From a virus: 41,957 nt of DNA. Each line of letters starts with the position of its first letter. Within the stretch, counting starts at the first letter, position 1. Below the pieces are notes generated by a model. The model made no database searches. It was not told the DNA's origin and was given only the letters and a program-made list of their open reading frames with translations. Location of the stretch: positions 1 through 41,957 of IMG/VR virus record IMGVR_UViG_3300025425_000048; one strand, written 5' to 3'. Made by a program: the position numbers and the translations under genes. Shown in pieces: positions 15,001-24,500 of the stretch.

Positions 15001-16887
15001 CCCTTTGATAACTTAATCTTGGATGGGACAAATGCATCCTCTCTTCATGCCACAGAAAAAGTATTATTTGAAGATGCTGGTGCAGATTTCTCTGCTGGAA
15101 CAACAGCAATAACAACTTCTGCAGCATCTGCGACAATCGTTCATGCAGATATTGCAAAGTCAAATATTACACTAGGAACTACGACTGAGAAATCTGGTAG
15201 ATTTGGTGGTATTGAAAATTTAATTGGTGAAGCTCTTATCAGGATTCAAGACTCTTATTATTATCAGCAATTCTCATATGAAATTCAGACAAACGCTGGT
15301 GGCAATCAATATCTGAATGAGTTGAAAAAAGCAGTTCATCCAGCTGGATTTAATGTATTCTCAAAAGTTATCAACACATCATTCGTTTCTGCGAAACTTG
15401 GCATCTCCGGCGCAAGCCTTACACGAAATGATTATGATCTTAATACCTATAGTGCAATTCTTGCTTCTACATTCAGAACGGTATTTGATGAACCTATAAA
15501 ATATCGTCTTGGTACAATCCTATTTGATCAGTTTGAAATTCTATTAGAAACTTCTATTATTCAAGAGGATGGTGATAGATTTATTCTTGAAAACGAAACT
15601 GGTGAAGGGTTTGTAGAACTAGAAACCCCAGAAAATGCATTTCCTGATTTTGAAGGAATTGAGATATCTCACGGTACAGGTGCTGGTGAGTTTGGTATAC
15701 TAGTTACTGAAGACTTGGACCGTATCATATCTGAAAGTGCTGAAGAGATATCTAATAATATTGTTATTAATGGTACTGAGGATGGACATCTTTCACAATC
15801 TCAAGGTGATGATGGAAGTGATCTTCTTTTGGAGGATGGATTTGCTATTCTTCGTGAGACAGTTGGTACAGATGGCATTTCGTTTATGTTTGGTGAAGAT
15901 GTAAGTATAAAGTTTAATATTATTGATGAAACAGATGGTGAGAAATTTGTCACTGATGGTCGTGCTGATCCACAGGGTGATCATGAAATATTCTTACGTT
16001 CAACAGTTACAACCCATCTTAATGCAAAAGTTACTAATAATCATAATACTTCTAATGGTCTAGCCTTCCTTGCAACTTCATCATATGAAGGTATCACTGG
16101 TGATGGTATTCAATTAGAGAGTGGTATATCTGAATTGGGTAGTCGTTTGTTGATTACTGGTACTGTTGATCTTTCACCAGAAGGAAATCCACAGGCAGAT
16201 AATGGCGATCACTTCTTGTTGGAAGATTCTTCAGATGTTAATGTTGGACAGAGTGTTACGATAAACAGCTTTACATCTATTGCAAACGATAACCTTGTTG
16301 ATGAGACTGATGGTGACAATCTAATCCTTGAAAATCCTGTCGGGTTCCAAGGCGGTGGTGCAATATTGGGCGAAAGCTTTAATCCAGAATCATATTCTAT
16401 TGGAGATATTGTTCGTGATTCTCTCTTTAATATCTCTGATGAGAATTCCCTTGATACAATTGTTCTTGAGGGACAAGAACTTGGAACATTCAAACAAGAG
16501 GATGGTACAACTGTTACCGGAACCTTTGGCGATGATATTCTGTTAGAAGATTATACTGGGTTTGGTATTGGTGGAAAACTATCTCTAGAGAAAACATTTA
16601 TTGCGCTAGAAGAGTCATTAAACACGGGCGAATTACCATTTGGTATATATGATACTACTACACTAGTACGATATGGTATTCCGTCAGATATCTTCATTAG
16701 GACAAATGGCAACTTAGCTTTAGAAGACCTTGATTTGATTGTATACAACACTTCTGTAGATGAGAATGACCAAATTATTCTAGAAGACGGAACTGACCTT
16801 GACCGATATATTAAAATTATAAACACAGGATTTAGTGGTGCAACAACATTTGATAGTCCAATAACTTGGGACTCACTAAAGGTATAA
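12094..16887 (+). CDS. Very large baseplate-region structural protein (gp7 position)
   Basis: A 1597-aa protein, the largest in the window. Residues 1-230 contain a domain seen in large structural proteins of marine T4-like phages: PDFIAEDHPQFSRFLRSYYE, QQLLAYADIDNTIYDFIEQF, EKHIRELYRRKGTKEGAKLF. The remainder is a long series of beta-rich units. Many contain I-L-L-E followed by D/S-G and then D-x-x-I/L-x-E, for example ILLETSIIQEDGDRFILE and FLLEDSSDVNVG. Gene order places it where T4 has gp7 (1032 aa), but I do not see clear gp7 similarity. It is probably a trimeric or extended peripheral wedge protein. Its stop lies inside a late box. Confidence 0.8.
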   Translation: MPPFDLNWTPELENKLSTQIDGQLPDFIAEDHPQFSRFLRSYYEFLEAGELRLEVNIDNILLELETSTNLLSEDGTLVVTESGSGSTGKFIEGETITGSISYATATVLVEDLSDDTPRLFISSQQLFETGETVTGSTSGASGTITRYRANPVQNIQQLLAYADIDNTIYDFIEQFRKSFMEGIPSNTATGIDKRNLEKHIRELYRRKGTKEGAKLFMKILLDEDAEIFYPNQYMLKASAADWDQPTVIRCSASGNVVANELIGQSITGGTSLATALVESATTFAVVGGVSYIEFQISSVVGTFVDGEIISGISSTKDIKYNFVIQQLLSSTTISNDGTLYSNSDIIDLDTSVAIGSGDISASINKVETGSVSGVVVDDAGTNYEIGDLVVFTDNSTEAGFVDSAKAEVTVINGNIIDETDGDIIVQESGTNQFIDLFNFQLEEGTIEGEEPYTVYGTDVIYNNGIGYYYPIHLTNYSAEQTTITKSSGLANGATFNSTTVILDGNSGDEILVGMTVRSNSIGLSNTVTVVSVTSQNSITMSAAQTLLDNEVLVFESAATAVRQYQFLEYPGITFYSPTATTAIAQSSYNSSTYTLYGGNYNHRSDHLYGESGNAASYTDGINTEAVLGDRVESEWAVNLKVIDTNRYDNEGFILESGSGDITKITVTQGGDGYSLLPTAAVRSQYGTGAKVLSTTTDIGRISSINVSNPGFDYSESPIMEPRGNFVIKDITGTFAVGAALTSHTGTVRAYDSTTQVLTVSIEDNIAIQDESQGGTSNEGVLLEDSLATNEYVGVNIILDANLVYGENLVSEDGDRLLIDDLSTNTGMILLESGDGDLIMESGQRLSYFDLEDGTGDSGFIITEDNNFLGSDNETTQLSSAPRQVKFILESSPIPIVSDGAGYFIVLDADLSYEDDLVLNGTDASGTNAGEKIIPNATDANGTDDPNNNIVLNQDDNGDGNGILLYEDDVPFDNLILDGTNASSLHATEKVLFEDAGADFSAGTTAITTSAASATIVHADIAKSNITLGTTTEKSGRFGGIENLIGEALIRIQDSYYYQQFSYEIQTNAGGNQYLNELKKAVHPAGFNVFSKVINTSFVSAKLGISGASLTRNDYDLNTYSAILASTFRTVFDEPIKYRLGTILFDQFEILLETSIIQEDGDRFILENETGEGFVELETPENAFPDFEGIEISHGTGAGEFGILVTEDLDRIISESAEEISNNIVINGTEDGHLSQSQGDDGSDLLLEDGFAILRETVGTDGISFMFGEDVSIKFNIIDETDGEKFVTDGRADPQGDHEIFLRSTVTTHLNAKVTNNHNTSNGLAFLATSSYEGITGDGIQLESGISELGSRLLITGTVDLSPEGNPQADNGDHFLLEDSSDVNVGQSVTINSFTSIANDNLVDETDGDNLILENPVGFQGGGAILGESFNPESYSIGDIVRDSLFNISDENSLDTIVLEGQELGTFKQEDGTTVTGTFGDDILLEDYTGFGIGGKLSLEKTFIALEESLNTGELPFGIYDTTTLVRYGIPSDIFIRTNGNLALEDLDLIVYNTSVDENDQIILEDGTDLDRYIKIINTGFSGATTFDSPITWDSLKV

Positions 16888-16890
16888 ATA
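16883..16890 (+). promoter_or_regulatory. T4-type late promoter box (TATAAATA)
   Basis: A perfect box containing the TAA stop (16885-16887) of the giant gene. The predicted start near 16896 precedes AGAGGA and the ATG at 16915. Confidence 0.75.
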
Positions 16891-16914
16891 CTCAGATAGA
16901 AGAGGACACGGATA

Positions 16915-18447
16915 ATGGCATTACAAACATTAGGATTAGGAACAACCGAAGGAGATGGGACAGGTGATTCTATCCGTGACGGTGGTGACAAGATCAACGA
17001 TAACTTTAGTGAAATTTATACTCTGTTGGGTACGGGTACTGCACTAAGTTCTGGTATCAGTGCTACTGCTACTGTTGTTACTCTTGCTGCACCTTCAATC
17101 ACTGGTGTTGCATCATTTGCAGACGGCAGCGTATCAGCACCATCAATTACAAACACGGGTGACACAAATACTGGAATATTCTTTAGTGCTGCTGATACAG
17201 TCAATGTGACTACTGGTGGAACTGAAAGAATTGAAATTGACAGTTCGGGTTTGGATGTAACAGGTAATGTTACAGCAACGGGAACAATCACCGCTGCAAC
17301 GGCTTTCGTTCCAGACGCACAAGATGGTGCTGCACTGGGCACAACCTCATTGCAATTCTCTGACTTATTCTTAGCAGATAGTGCTGTAATTGGTTTCGGT
17401 GATGATAACGATACAACATTAACCCATACTGATGGTGCTGGTCTGACACTTAACTCAACAAATAAATTAATGTTCAATGACGTTTCACAATTTATTCAAG
17501 GTGCAAGTGCAACAGTTTTAGATATTGCTGCTACAGATGAGATTGAACTCACTGCTACTCTAATTAATGTTGTTGGAGCATTAACTTCTAGTGGTTTAGT
17601 TACTGCAAATGGTGGTATAGTAATTCCAAATGATGCAGATATTGGATCAGCAGGTGCCACAGATGCGATGCAAATATCTTCTGGTGGTATTGTTACATTT
17701 AAAGATGACATTCTCATAAAAGATGGTGGTACGATAGGTGTTGCATCTGCAACATCTGCTATGACAATTGCTTCAACTGGTATCGTTACTTTTGTAGATG
17801 ATATCTTAATTAAAGATACTGGAACAATTGGTACTGCAACTACTCCAGCTGCAGTAACAATTGCAGCAAATGGTAATGTTACTTTCTCTGGTAGTATATC
17901 ATCCGCCGGGTCTGCATTTAAAGAACAGGGTAAAGAAACTGTCTTTATTCCAGCTGGAGCAATTCGACCCACAATATCAAATGGTTGTGCGGGTCTTGTA
18001 GATGTTGAAACAACCGCTGGTAGACCAGATATGCAAGTTCTTGACTTTGATGCTTCTGCTGATGAAGCAGCTCAGTTTCAAATTGCATTCCCAAAAAGTT
18101 GGAATGGAGGCACCATCACTTTCCAAGTATTTTGGACAACCGCTGCAACAGATACGGATGGTGTTGCTTGGGGATTACAGGGCGTTGCTGCTTCTAACAA
18201 TGATACAATTGACGTTGCATATGGTACAACAGTTGTTGTTACAGACGATGCGCTCGGTGCGGCAGAAGATTTGTGCGTGACCGCAGAGAGTGGTGCGGTG
18301 ACTATTGCCGGATCGCCTGCTGCAGCAGATATGTGTTATTTTAGAATATTTAGAGATATTTCAGACGGCAATGATGATATGGCCGAGGATGCTAGACTCA
18401 TTGGCGTTAAATTATTCTTCACTACAGATGCTGCTAACGATGCTTAA
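16915..18447 (+). CDS. Fibre-like virion protein with C-terminal jelly-roll-like domain
   Basis: A 510-aa protein. The N-terminus (LGLGTTEGDGTGDSIRDGG, INDNFSEIYTLLG) resembles the attachment segment of many marine phage fibres. The middle repeats short units with beta pattern (VPDAQDGAALGTTSLQFSD, then LADSAVIGFGDDNDTTLTHT, ATDEIELTATLI) that also occur several times in the protein at 28339. From about 340 a distinct domain begins (GKETVFIPAGAIRPT, FPKSWNGGTITFQVFWTTAA, MAEDARLIGVKLFFTTDAAN), common at the ends of such fibres and probably the tip. AGAGGA precedes the start. The likely role is attachment to the host or to the baseplate edge. Confidence 0.8.
   Translation: MALQTLGLGTTEGDGTGDSIRDGGDKINDNFSEIYTLLGTGTALSSGISATATVVTLAAPSITGVASFADGSVSAPSITNTGDTNTGIFFSAADTVNVTTGGTERIEIDSSGLDVTGNVTATGTITAATAFVPDAQDGAALGTTSLQFSDLFLADSAVIGFGDDNDTTLTHTDGAGLTLNSTNKLMFNDVSQFIQGASATVLDIAATDEIELTATLINVVGALTSSGLVTANGGIVIPNDADIGSAGATDAMQISSGGIVTFKDDILIKDGGTIGVASATSAMTIASTGIVTFVDDILIKDTGTIGTATTPAAVTIAANGNVTFSGSISSAGSAFKEQGKETVFIPAGAIRPTISNGCAGLVDVETTAGRPDMQVLDFDASADEAAQFQIAFPKSWNGGTITFQVFWTTAATDTDGVAWGLQGVAASNNDTIDVAYGTTVVVTDDALGAAEDLCVTAESGAVTIAGSPAAADMCYFRIFRDISDGNDDMAEDARLIGVKLFFTTDAANDA
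17303..17576 (+). repeat. Fibre module shared with the gene at 28339
   Basis: This part of the fibre gene is nearly identical in DNA to units at about 29045-29323 and 29390-29665. It encodes the VPDAQDGAALG to DEIELTATLI unit and could support recombination between the two fibre genes. Confidence 0.8.
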
Positions 18448-18462
18448 TAGGAGTATATAAAT

Positions 18463-19752
18463 ATGTTTGGGTATAATTTGATTGGCGGTGTTGGTTCTCC
18501 AACACCAACAGTACATACTAATGACATGACATCTAGTGGTGATTTAGGATTTTTTGCTGCGGGCGGCGATTGGTTATATGATGCAGATGAAACTAATTCA
18601 CAGGATGATGATAATTGGATTATGATGGTTCGTCCATACAACCCAGCTAACTATGGAGGTACTCCAATTGCATATGATACTTCAGATCACTCACTCAGTG
18701 AAGGTAGTGATTGGGTATTATATAATCAAGGGGGGAGTAATCATTCAGGCGGAGGCACGCAATTAAGTTTAGATAGGGCTTTCTGGGGGATGCGGTCTTC
18801 TACTAGTGGTTATACTGCCAAAAATTATATGACTGATCTAGCAAATGACTTAGGTAGTTTTACTAATAACGTCGCCGTTACCACCCAAACGGAACGCTAT
18901 TCAGCCGGGCACCGTCTAAATGATACAACTGGAATTTTCTATGCTAAGTCTAATTCTCAACAACAAATTATTGGTACTTATAATGGTGGAGCGACTACAA
19001 CGATTGCTGCAACTCTTGGTGATGGGCCCGCACAGTATATGTGGGACTTCTCATCCCCCGGCGGCGGAACGGAGTACGCTAATTTAGGTACTGCAAATAC
19101 ATGGGTATATTTAAATACTAATAACAGTGCAACTTTTGCTGAAGGCACTACAAGACTTGATATGAATCATTGTGTGTGGGATGGCAGCGCTGGAACAGCT
19201 GTTACTAAAGTTGACAGAGATAGTGTGGTTACATTACCAACACACACTGGAAGCACACTGGCACCTACTATTTTAGCCACAACTTGGGGTAATATACTTA
19301 TTCATTTTGATACTTCAAATCCCGGCAATTCAGTAGTATACCCTGTTACTTGGTCAGGCACATCACCGACCATAGGCTCTGCCGTTCCGTGGGCGGGGGG
19401 GACTCAAATACCATCTCATGAATGTTATTTAAAGGGGTTAGATGGAAGCGGTATTGTTCATAATGGTACAAAATACCAATGTGGTCAAGATAGAAGTGGT
19501 AGGAACGTCGATTTATATAGAACGTGTAGAATTTATACATCTGGAAGTGATCTTAAATTAGATACTATTGACATTGATTTTTCTAAACCAAATGGTGAAC
19601 ACACGTTAAGAGTTCGTCATAGAGGAGTTGTAACATTTTCATCAACAACCGATGCCTCTGTGTGGCCGCTATTTATGGCAAACAATAAAGATTTGGGAAT
19701 TTGGCACAAAGACACTGGAAAGTTTCATTACATTGAAAACGCATATTATTAA
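18463..19752 (+). CDS. Hypothetical virion protein, possible receptor-binding (429 aa)
   Basis: Between the fibre gene and gp8, transcribed with both. The protein is rich in Gly, Ser, Thr, Asn and Trp, with many short beta-type segments (DWLYDADETNSQDDDNWIMM, GTYNGGATTTIAATLGDG, WGNILIHFDTS) and few Lys or Glu, which suggests a beta-structured surface protein such as a fibre tip or propeller. I recognise no family. AGGAG at 18449-18453 lies nine bases before the ATG; a TATAAATA box overlaps the ATG and so cannot serve this start. Its lack of the shared fibre repeats suggests a separately acquired module. Confidence 0.7.
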   Translation: MFGYNLIGGVGSPTPTVHTNDMTSSGDLGFFAAGGDWLYDADETNSQDDDNWIMMVRPYNPANYGGTPIAYDTSDHSLSEGSDWVLYNQGGSNHSGGGTQLSLDRAFWGMRSSTSGYTAKNYMTDLANDLGSFTNNVAVTTQTERYSAGHRLNDTTGIFYAKSNSQQQIIGTYNGGATTTIAATLGDGPAQYMWDFSSPGGGTEYANLGTANTWVYLNTNNSATFAEGTTRLDMNHCVWDGSAGTAVTKVDRDSVVTLPTHTGSTLAPTILATTWGNILIHFDTSNPGNSVVYPVTWSGTSPTIGSAVPWAGGTQIPSHECYLKGLDGSGIVHNGTKYQCGQDRSGRNVDLYRTCRIYTSGSDLKLDTIDIDFSKPNGEHTLRVRHRGVVTFSSTTDASVWPLFMANNKDLGIWHKDTGKFHYIENAYY

Positions 19753-19763
19753 GGATTAAATAA

Positions 19764-19991
19764 ATGGCTCAACCTTACGATTACATATTAGCAAAATATA
19801 TTGAAATTGGTAAAAGAGAAAGTAAATATATTGGTCATTCATATTATCTTTCATTAAGTTCAGCTCTTGAAATGGCTAAAGAAGAGTTTGGTAATACTTA
19901 TACTGGGGAAGAATATAATATTGCAATGATAAATTCTGAGGTATATGTATTGGAAAACTACGCTAATAATTTTACAAGAATACCAGATTAA
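19764..19991 (+). CDS. Small hypothetical protein (75 aa)
   Basis: A small, Tyr-rich helical protein (PYDYILAKYIEIGKRESKYI, LSSALEMAKEEFGNTYTG). AAGGA precedes the start. It lies 11 bases after the 429-aa gene and may be its partner or chaperone, since fibre genes are often followed by small assembly factors; there is no direct evidence for that. No domain is recognised. Confidence 0.65.
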   Translation: MAQPYDYILAKYIEIGKRESKYIGHSYYLSLSSALEMAKEEFGNTYTGEEYNIAMINSEVYVLENYANNFTRIPD

Positions 19992-20030
19992 ACTAGTTTG
20001 AGAATAACCAAGGCATAGTTGGTGATGTCG

Positions 20031-20038
20031 TATAAATA
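20031..20038 (+). promoter_or_regulatory. T4-type late promoter box (TATAAATA)
   Basis: A perfect box in the 73-base gap before gp8. The predicted start near 20044 gives a 20-base leader with AGAGGAA before the ATG at 20065. A short inverted repeat, ACCAA and TTGGT, lies just upstream (about 20008-20024) but is too weak to call a terminator. Confidence 0.75.
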
Positions 20039-20064
20039 CTAATACAGATTAGAGGAATCAAAAA

Positions 20065-21570
20065 ATGACAGCAATCATAACACAGAAATTTAGGGCGCAT
20101 AATGCAGAACAGTTTTTTGAGTCCTTCTCAGAAGCCTCGTCAAATGCATATTATATGATGATCGGTAAGGCCACACCATTTACATCATCAACTAGTGGGG
20201 GAACAGATGCATCTCCACCCACACCCGCAGATGATGTGTCTAGTGAATATTATCTTTGGGATCAAACGATTGCTGCTAAAAATATTGCGGCGAGTGATGT
20301 TACCTTTGCAATCCCCCGTAGAGATTGGGAGAATAGTTTCGTTTACGACAAATATCAGGATAATGTTAGTGCAAGTAACCTATCCCAATCTGGTGCAACT
20401 AATCTCTGGGATTCCACATTCTTCTTTCGTACATCTGATAACCGTGTATACAAAGTTATGAACAATAATGGAAACGTAGGGTATAGTGGTTCTGAACCTA
20501 CATCTGAATCCACATCACTTTTTGCACAGGGCGGTTATATCCTAAAATATATGTACACAATTTCAGCATCAGAACAGACCAAGTTTCTGACAACAGATTT
20601 TATGCCTGTCAGTACTGACTCTGTTGTATCAGCTGCAGCAACTGATGGTGCGATTGTATCACTGTCAGTGACAGGTGGTGCTAGTTATACAGATGGCACT
20701 TACTATGTTGCGGTCAATGGTGATGGTACATCAGCGGGAACATCTTCTGGTGCAGTTATTTCCTTTATTGTTTCTAGTGGTAGTATTCAAGATTTTGGAC
20801 TGACCTCTGGAACGGACACTATCGTTTATGCCGCTGGTGCGGGGTACACATACGGAACAGTTACCCTTACTGACGCAACAGTATTTGCAAATGCAGCACT
20901 GACAACTGCTGTTGATACTGGTGATATTAATAATGGTAGTGGTGGCGCAATTGGTGTTTTCATTAGTCCAAAGGGTGGTCATGGTTTTGATGCAGTTCAA
21001 GAGTTCGGTGGTCACTATGTTATGTTGAACACACTCTTTATTGGTGCAGAACGTGATGACCTTCTCACAGGTAATGATTTCCGTAACATTGCAATTGTCA
21101 CAGACCCAACAACCTTTGGGACATCAACAGTTGCATCTGACCAGACAGCTCGTCAAACCTATGCACTAAAACTTACTGGTCTTAGTGGAACATTTGTTGA
21201 TGACGAGAAAATTACTCAAGCCTCAACGGGTGCCATTGGTAGGGTTGTAGAGTGGGATAGTGGAAACTCTATTCTTTATTATCAACAGGAAAGATATACA
21301 AATTACGGTACAAATTCCCTTGGTGCTTATGTTGCATTTTCGGGTGCAAATGCTGTAACAGGTGCAGACTCTAGTGCAGTTGGAACACCAGACTCAACCG
21401 CAGATGCAGCGGTCACTCTTGCAAACGGATTTACTGTCACATTTTCTGATGGGTATGTTAATCCAGAACTGCAACCAGACAGCGGTAACATTATCTATAC
21501 AGAAAACAGATCACCTATCTCCCGTGCTACTGACCAAACGGAAGACATCAAAATTGTAGTGGAATTCTAA
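20065..21570 (+). CDS. 8: gp8-like baseplate wedge protein
   Basis: A 501-aa protein with the gp8 signature: N-terminal FRAHNAEQFFESFSE, YYMMIGKATPF, FAIPRRDWENSFVYDKY, and NRVYKVMNNNGNVGYSGSEPT followed by GGYILKYMYTISASEQTKFL. In T4 gp8 (334 aa) forms a dimer that joins the wedge to gp10 and gp7. The extra length is a beta-rich insertion from about 190, with repeats such as GGASYTDGTYYV and GAGYTYGTVTLTD; marine relatives are also long (from memory). Own late box and ribosome site; the stop is one base before the next gene. Confidence 0.92.
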   Translation: MTAIITQKFRAHNAEQFFESFSEASSNAYYMMIGKATPFTSSTSGGTDASPPTPADDVSSEYYLWDQTIAAKNIAASDVTFAIPRRDWENSFVYDKYQDNVSASNLSQSGATNLWDSTFFFRTSDNRVYKVMNNNGNVGYSGSEPTSESTSLFAQGGYILKYMYTISASEQTKFLTTDFMPVSTDSVVSAAATDGAIVSLSVTGGASYTDGTYYVAVNGDGTSAGTSSGAVISFIVSSGSIQDFGLTSGTDTIVYAAGAGYTYGTVTLTDATVFANAALTTAVDTGDINNGSGGAIGVFISPKGGHGFDAVQEFGGHYVMLNTLFIGAERDDLLTGNDFRNIAIVTDPTTFGTSTVASDQTARQTYALKLTGLSGTFVDDEKITQASTGAIGRVVEWDSGNSILYYQQERYTNYGTNSLGAYVAFSGANAVTGADSSAVGTPDSTADAAVTLANGFTVTFSDGYVNPELQPDSGNIIYTENRSPISRATDQTEDIKIVVEF

Positions 21571-21571
21571 T

Positions 21572-24500
21572 ATGGCACAAAAAACTAATCTTAATGCAGC
21601 ACCGTACTTTGATGATTTTAATGCAGAGAATAATTATCACAGAATTCTCTTTAGGCCGGGTTTTGCAGTTCAAGCGAGAGAACTAACGCAACTACAAAGT
21701 GCTTTGCAACATCAGATTGAATCTCACGGTAGTCACATTTTCCGTGAAGGGGCAATGGTTGTGCCCGGACAAGGAAAAACTCAACGATATCACTCCCTGA
21801 AACTTGCAAGCACATTTAATGGTGAACAGGTTGACCCATCACAGTATTATAATGTAGATAGTCCTACAACTATTACTGGTGCAACAACAGGCGTTACTGC
21901 AAAGGTTATTGGTTTCAAGGCCGCAACGACGACAGACCAACCACTCCTTTATGTTTCTTATGAACGTGCTGGTAGTGACTTCACGACCACTATTTTTGCA
22001 GATGGTGAGAACATTACTGCAAACACGGCGATCACACATTCAACTCAGTCATACGGGACGGGTGTTGCAGCTGTTACAACATACACTTCTGTATATAGTG
22101 CTGCTGCGGGGTCAAGTGCAACACAACTTGCAAGTGCAACAGGTCCAGCATCAAGAACAGGTCTTGCATTTGCTATCGAGTCTGGTATATACTACATTCG
22201 TGGTTTCTTTGTTAATAATGTATCAGAAACACTTATTATCAATAACTATGATGAAGATTATACAGGTACAGTTGGATTTACAGTAAACGAAACTATTATT
22301 ACACCAGAGAGTGCATCAGCTCTATTGGATAATTCTACAGGGTCTAGTAACTATGCTGCGAAGGGCGCACATAGACTGAGTATTTATGTTGCATTATCTT
22401 CTATTACAACTTCAACGAATACAACTAATTTTATCGCTCTTGTTGATGTTAAAAATGGTAAGTCAAGTTCAATCGGGCGGACAACACCTTATGCTCAACT
22501 TGCAGATGAAATGGCAAGGCGGACTAATGATGAATCTGGAAATTATACTGTTCGTCCATTTGAATTTCTTGCAAGTGAATCAGTAGATGTTAGTGTGGGT
22601 CGAGATAACTTACTTGGTAAATATATTGCGGGGGCCCCGACTGATGATGGTAACATTGCTAGTAGTGATTTTATAGCTATCTCTGTATCGCCGGGAAAGG
22701 CATACGTCAGAGGGTTTGAAATTGAGAAGACTCAATCTACAATTAAAGATGTTTCTAAAGCAAGAGATTTTAATACTGTTAATGCGGGTATCTCAACCTT
22801 TGATATGGGCAACTATGCGCTTGTCTCAAATGTATATGGCACCCCAGACATTACAGCGGTAACTGGTGAATCTACTGCATTCAAGACTGTTCAATTTTAT
22901 GATGCAAAAAATACGGTTAGAGGTTCTACAAACGGTAATTTAATCGGTGTTGGACGATCTAGAGGAATTGAATTCCACTCTGGTGTTGCTGGATCAAGTG
23001 CTGCGGCGAACCTTTCTGTTTACAAATTATTTCTATTTGATATCCGACCATTTACAAAACTGACTTTGAGCGGCACTCCATCTCCAACACTTCTTGCTTC
23101 ACATTCAAACGGTGGTGTATTGGTAACCGGCGTAACTTCGGGTGCCACGGGTTTGGTTTATGCATCTGGAACTTCTGCAACCACAGTAAATCTAACTTCT
23201 GTGGTTGGTGTATTTAGAGCAGGAGAAGAACTTCAAGCATCAGATTCATCTGAGGGTGATGGTGGTACTATTGAAAATAGTAGTAATGCAGACATTACAC
23301 TTGTATCAGTCAAAAGTTATAATGTTGCTGATTTTAGACAGGTCTTTATGGATGATGCAGATAGTGGCCAAGACTTTACTGCTGATTTTGAGATTGAAAC
23401 TCTAACAAACATCTTTGCTGATATTTCTCTTGAAGATGATGCAACATCATCTATCCAACAGGAGGATGGTACGGGTTCTGGTAATGTTATTCAAGAGGGG
23501 TTTAATAGTACATCAGCAAAACTAAAAGATACAGAGAAAAATCGATCTATATTTAAACTACCAAAACGAATAGTTAAAACACTCCTAACCGCAACAAATG
23601 CTGGTGCCAGTGATACGCAATATACAATTCGTAGACAGTTTGTTGGAACTACAGACTCTTCAGGTATTGTTACCTTTACTGCTGGTACGAATGAAACATT
23701 TTCCTCACACAGTGAAGCAGACTATACACTATCTATTCTAACCGCTGGTGGTGGAACGGGAGCCCAAGGCGACCTTGTTAGTCTTTCTGATAAAATTGGC
23801 GGTGCAGGATCATCATCTATTACTATTACAGATACAACCATATTAGGAAGTGCAGCGAAAGTAAAAATTGTTGCAACAATTCTTAAAACTTCTGTTATTC
23901 AAAAAAGTAAAACTGTTAATTTGATGAAGCAATTGAAAGTAGTTGCTGGAACAACAGATGCTTATGGAACCCGCCCTACTGATAATAATATTTCTCTTGG
24001 TCGTGCTGATGCATTTAATCTTGTTGCAGTGTTTGACTCTGGGGGTGCAAGTATAGATGCAGTTGCTCCAGATTTTGTTCTAACTAATCAGGCAGGAACA
24101 TTTACCAGAGGTGAAAAAATTACTGGTGGAACAAGCCGTGCAACTGCAAGAATTGTTGATATTACATCTCCCATGAGTTATGTTTTGTCTACTTCACTTA
24201 CCTTTGTATCAGCCGAAGTAATCACTGGTGAAAGTTCTGGTGCATCTGCTACTATTGGAACTCTTACGGATGGGAGTGTAAACATCACAACCAAATATTT
24301 GTTTGATGATGGACAACGTGATAACTTCTATGACATTTCACGAATTGTTAAAAAACCATCTTCTCCTGCACCCACAGGAAGGTTACTTGTCATATATGAT
24401 TATCTGGAACATGGTACAGGAGATATGTTCACAGTTGACTCTTATGTTGATATTGCTAATCAAATGGATTATGAAGACATTCCAACATATACCGCAACTA

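Noticed and set aside
17016-17477. Antisense open frames over the fibre genes (for example 17016-17477, 17496-17972, 28467-28895, 28896-29240)
   Set aside because: They arise from the repetitive Ala/Thr/Asp-rich codons of the sense fibres and repeat wherever the fibre unit repeats. No starts with ribosome sites.
18456-18463. TATAAATA overlapping the ATG of the 429-aa gene
   Set aside because: A transcript from it would start inside the gene, and no suitable restart is evident. The gene has AGGAG for translation from an upstream transcript.
20008-20024. Hairpin ACCAA/TTGGT as terminator before gp8
   Set aside because: Only five base pairs and no following T run.
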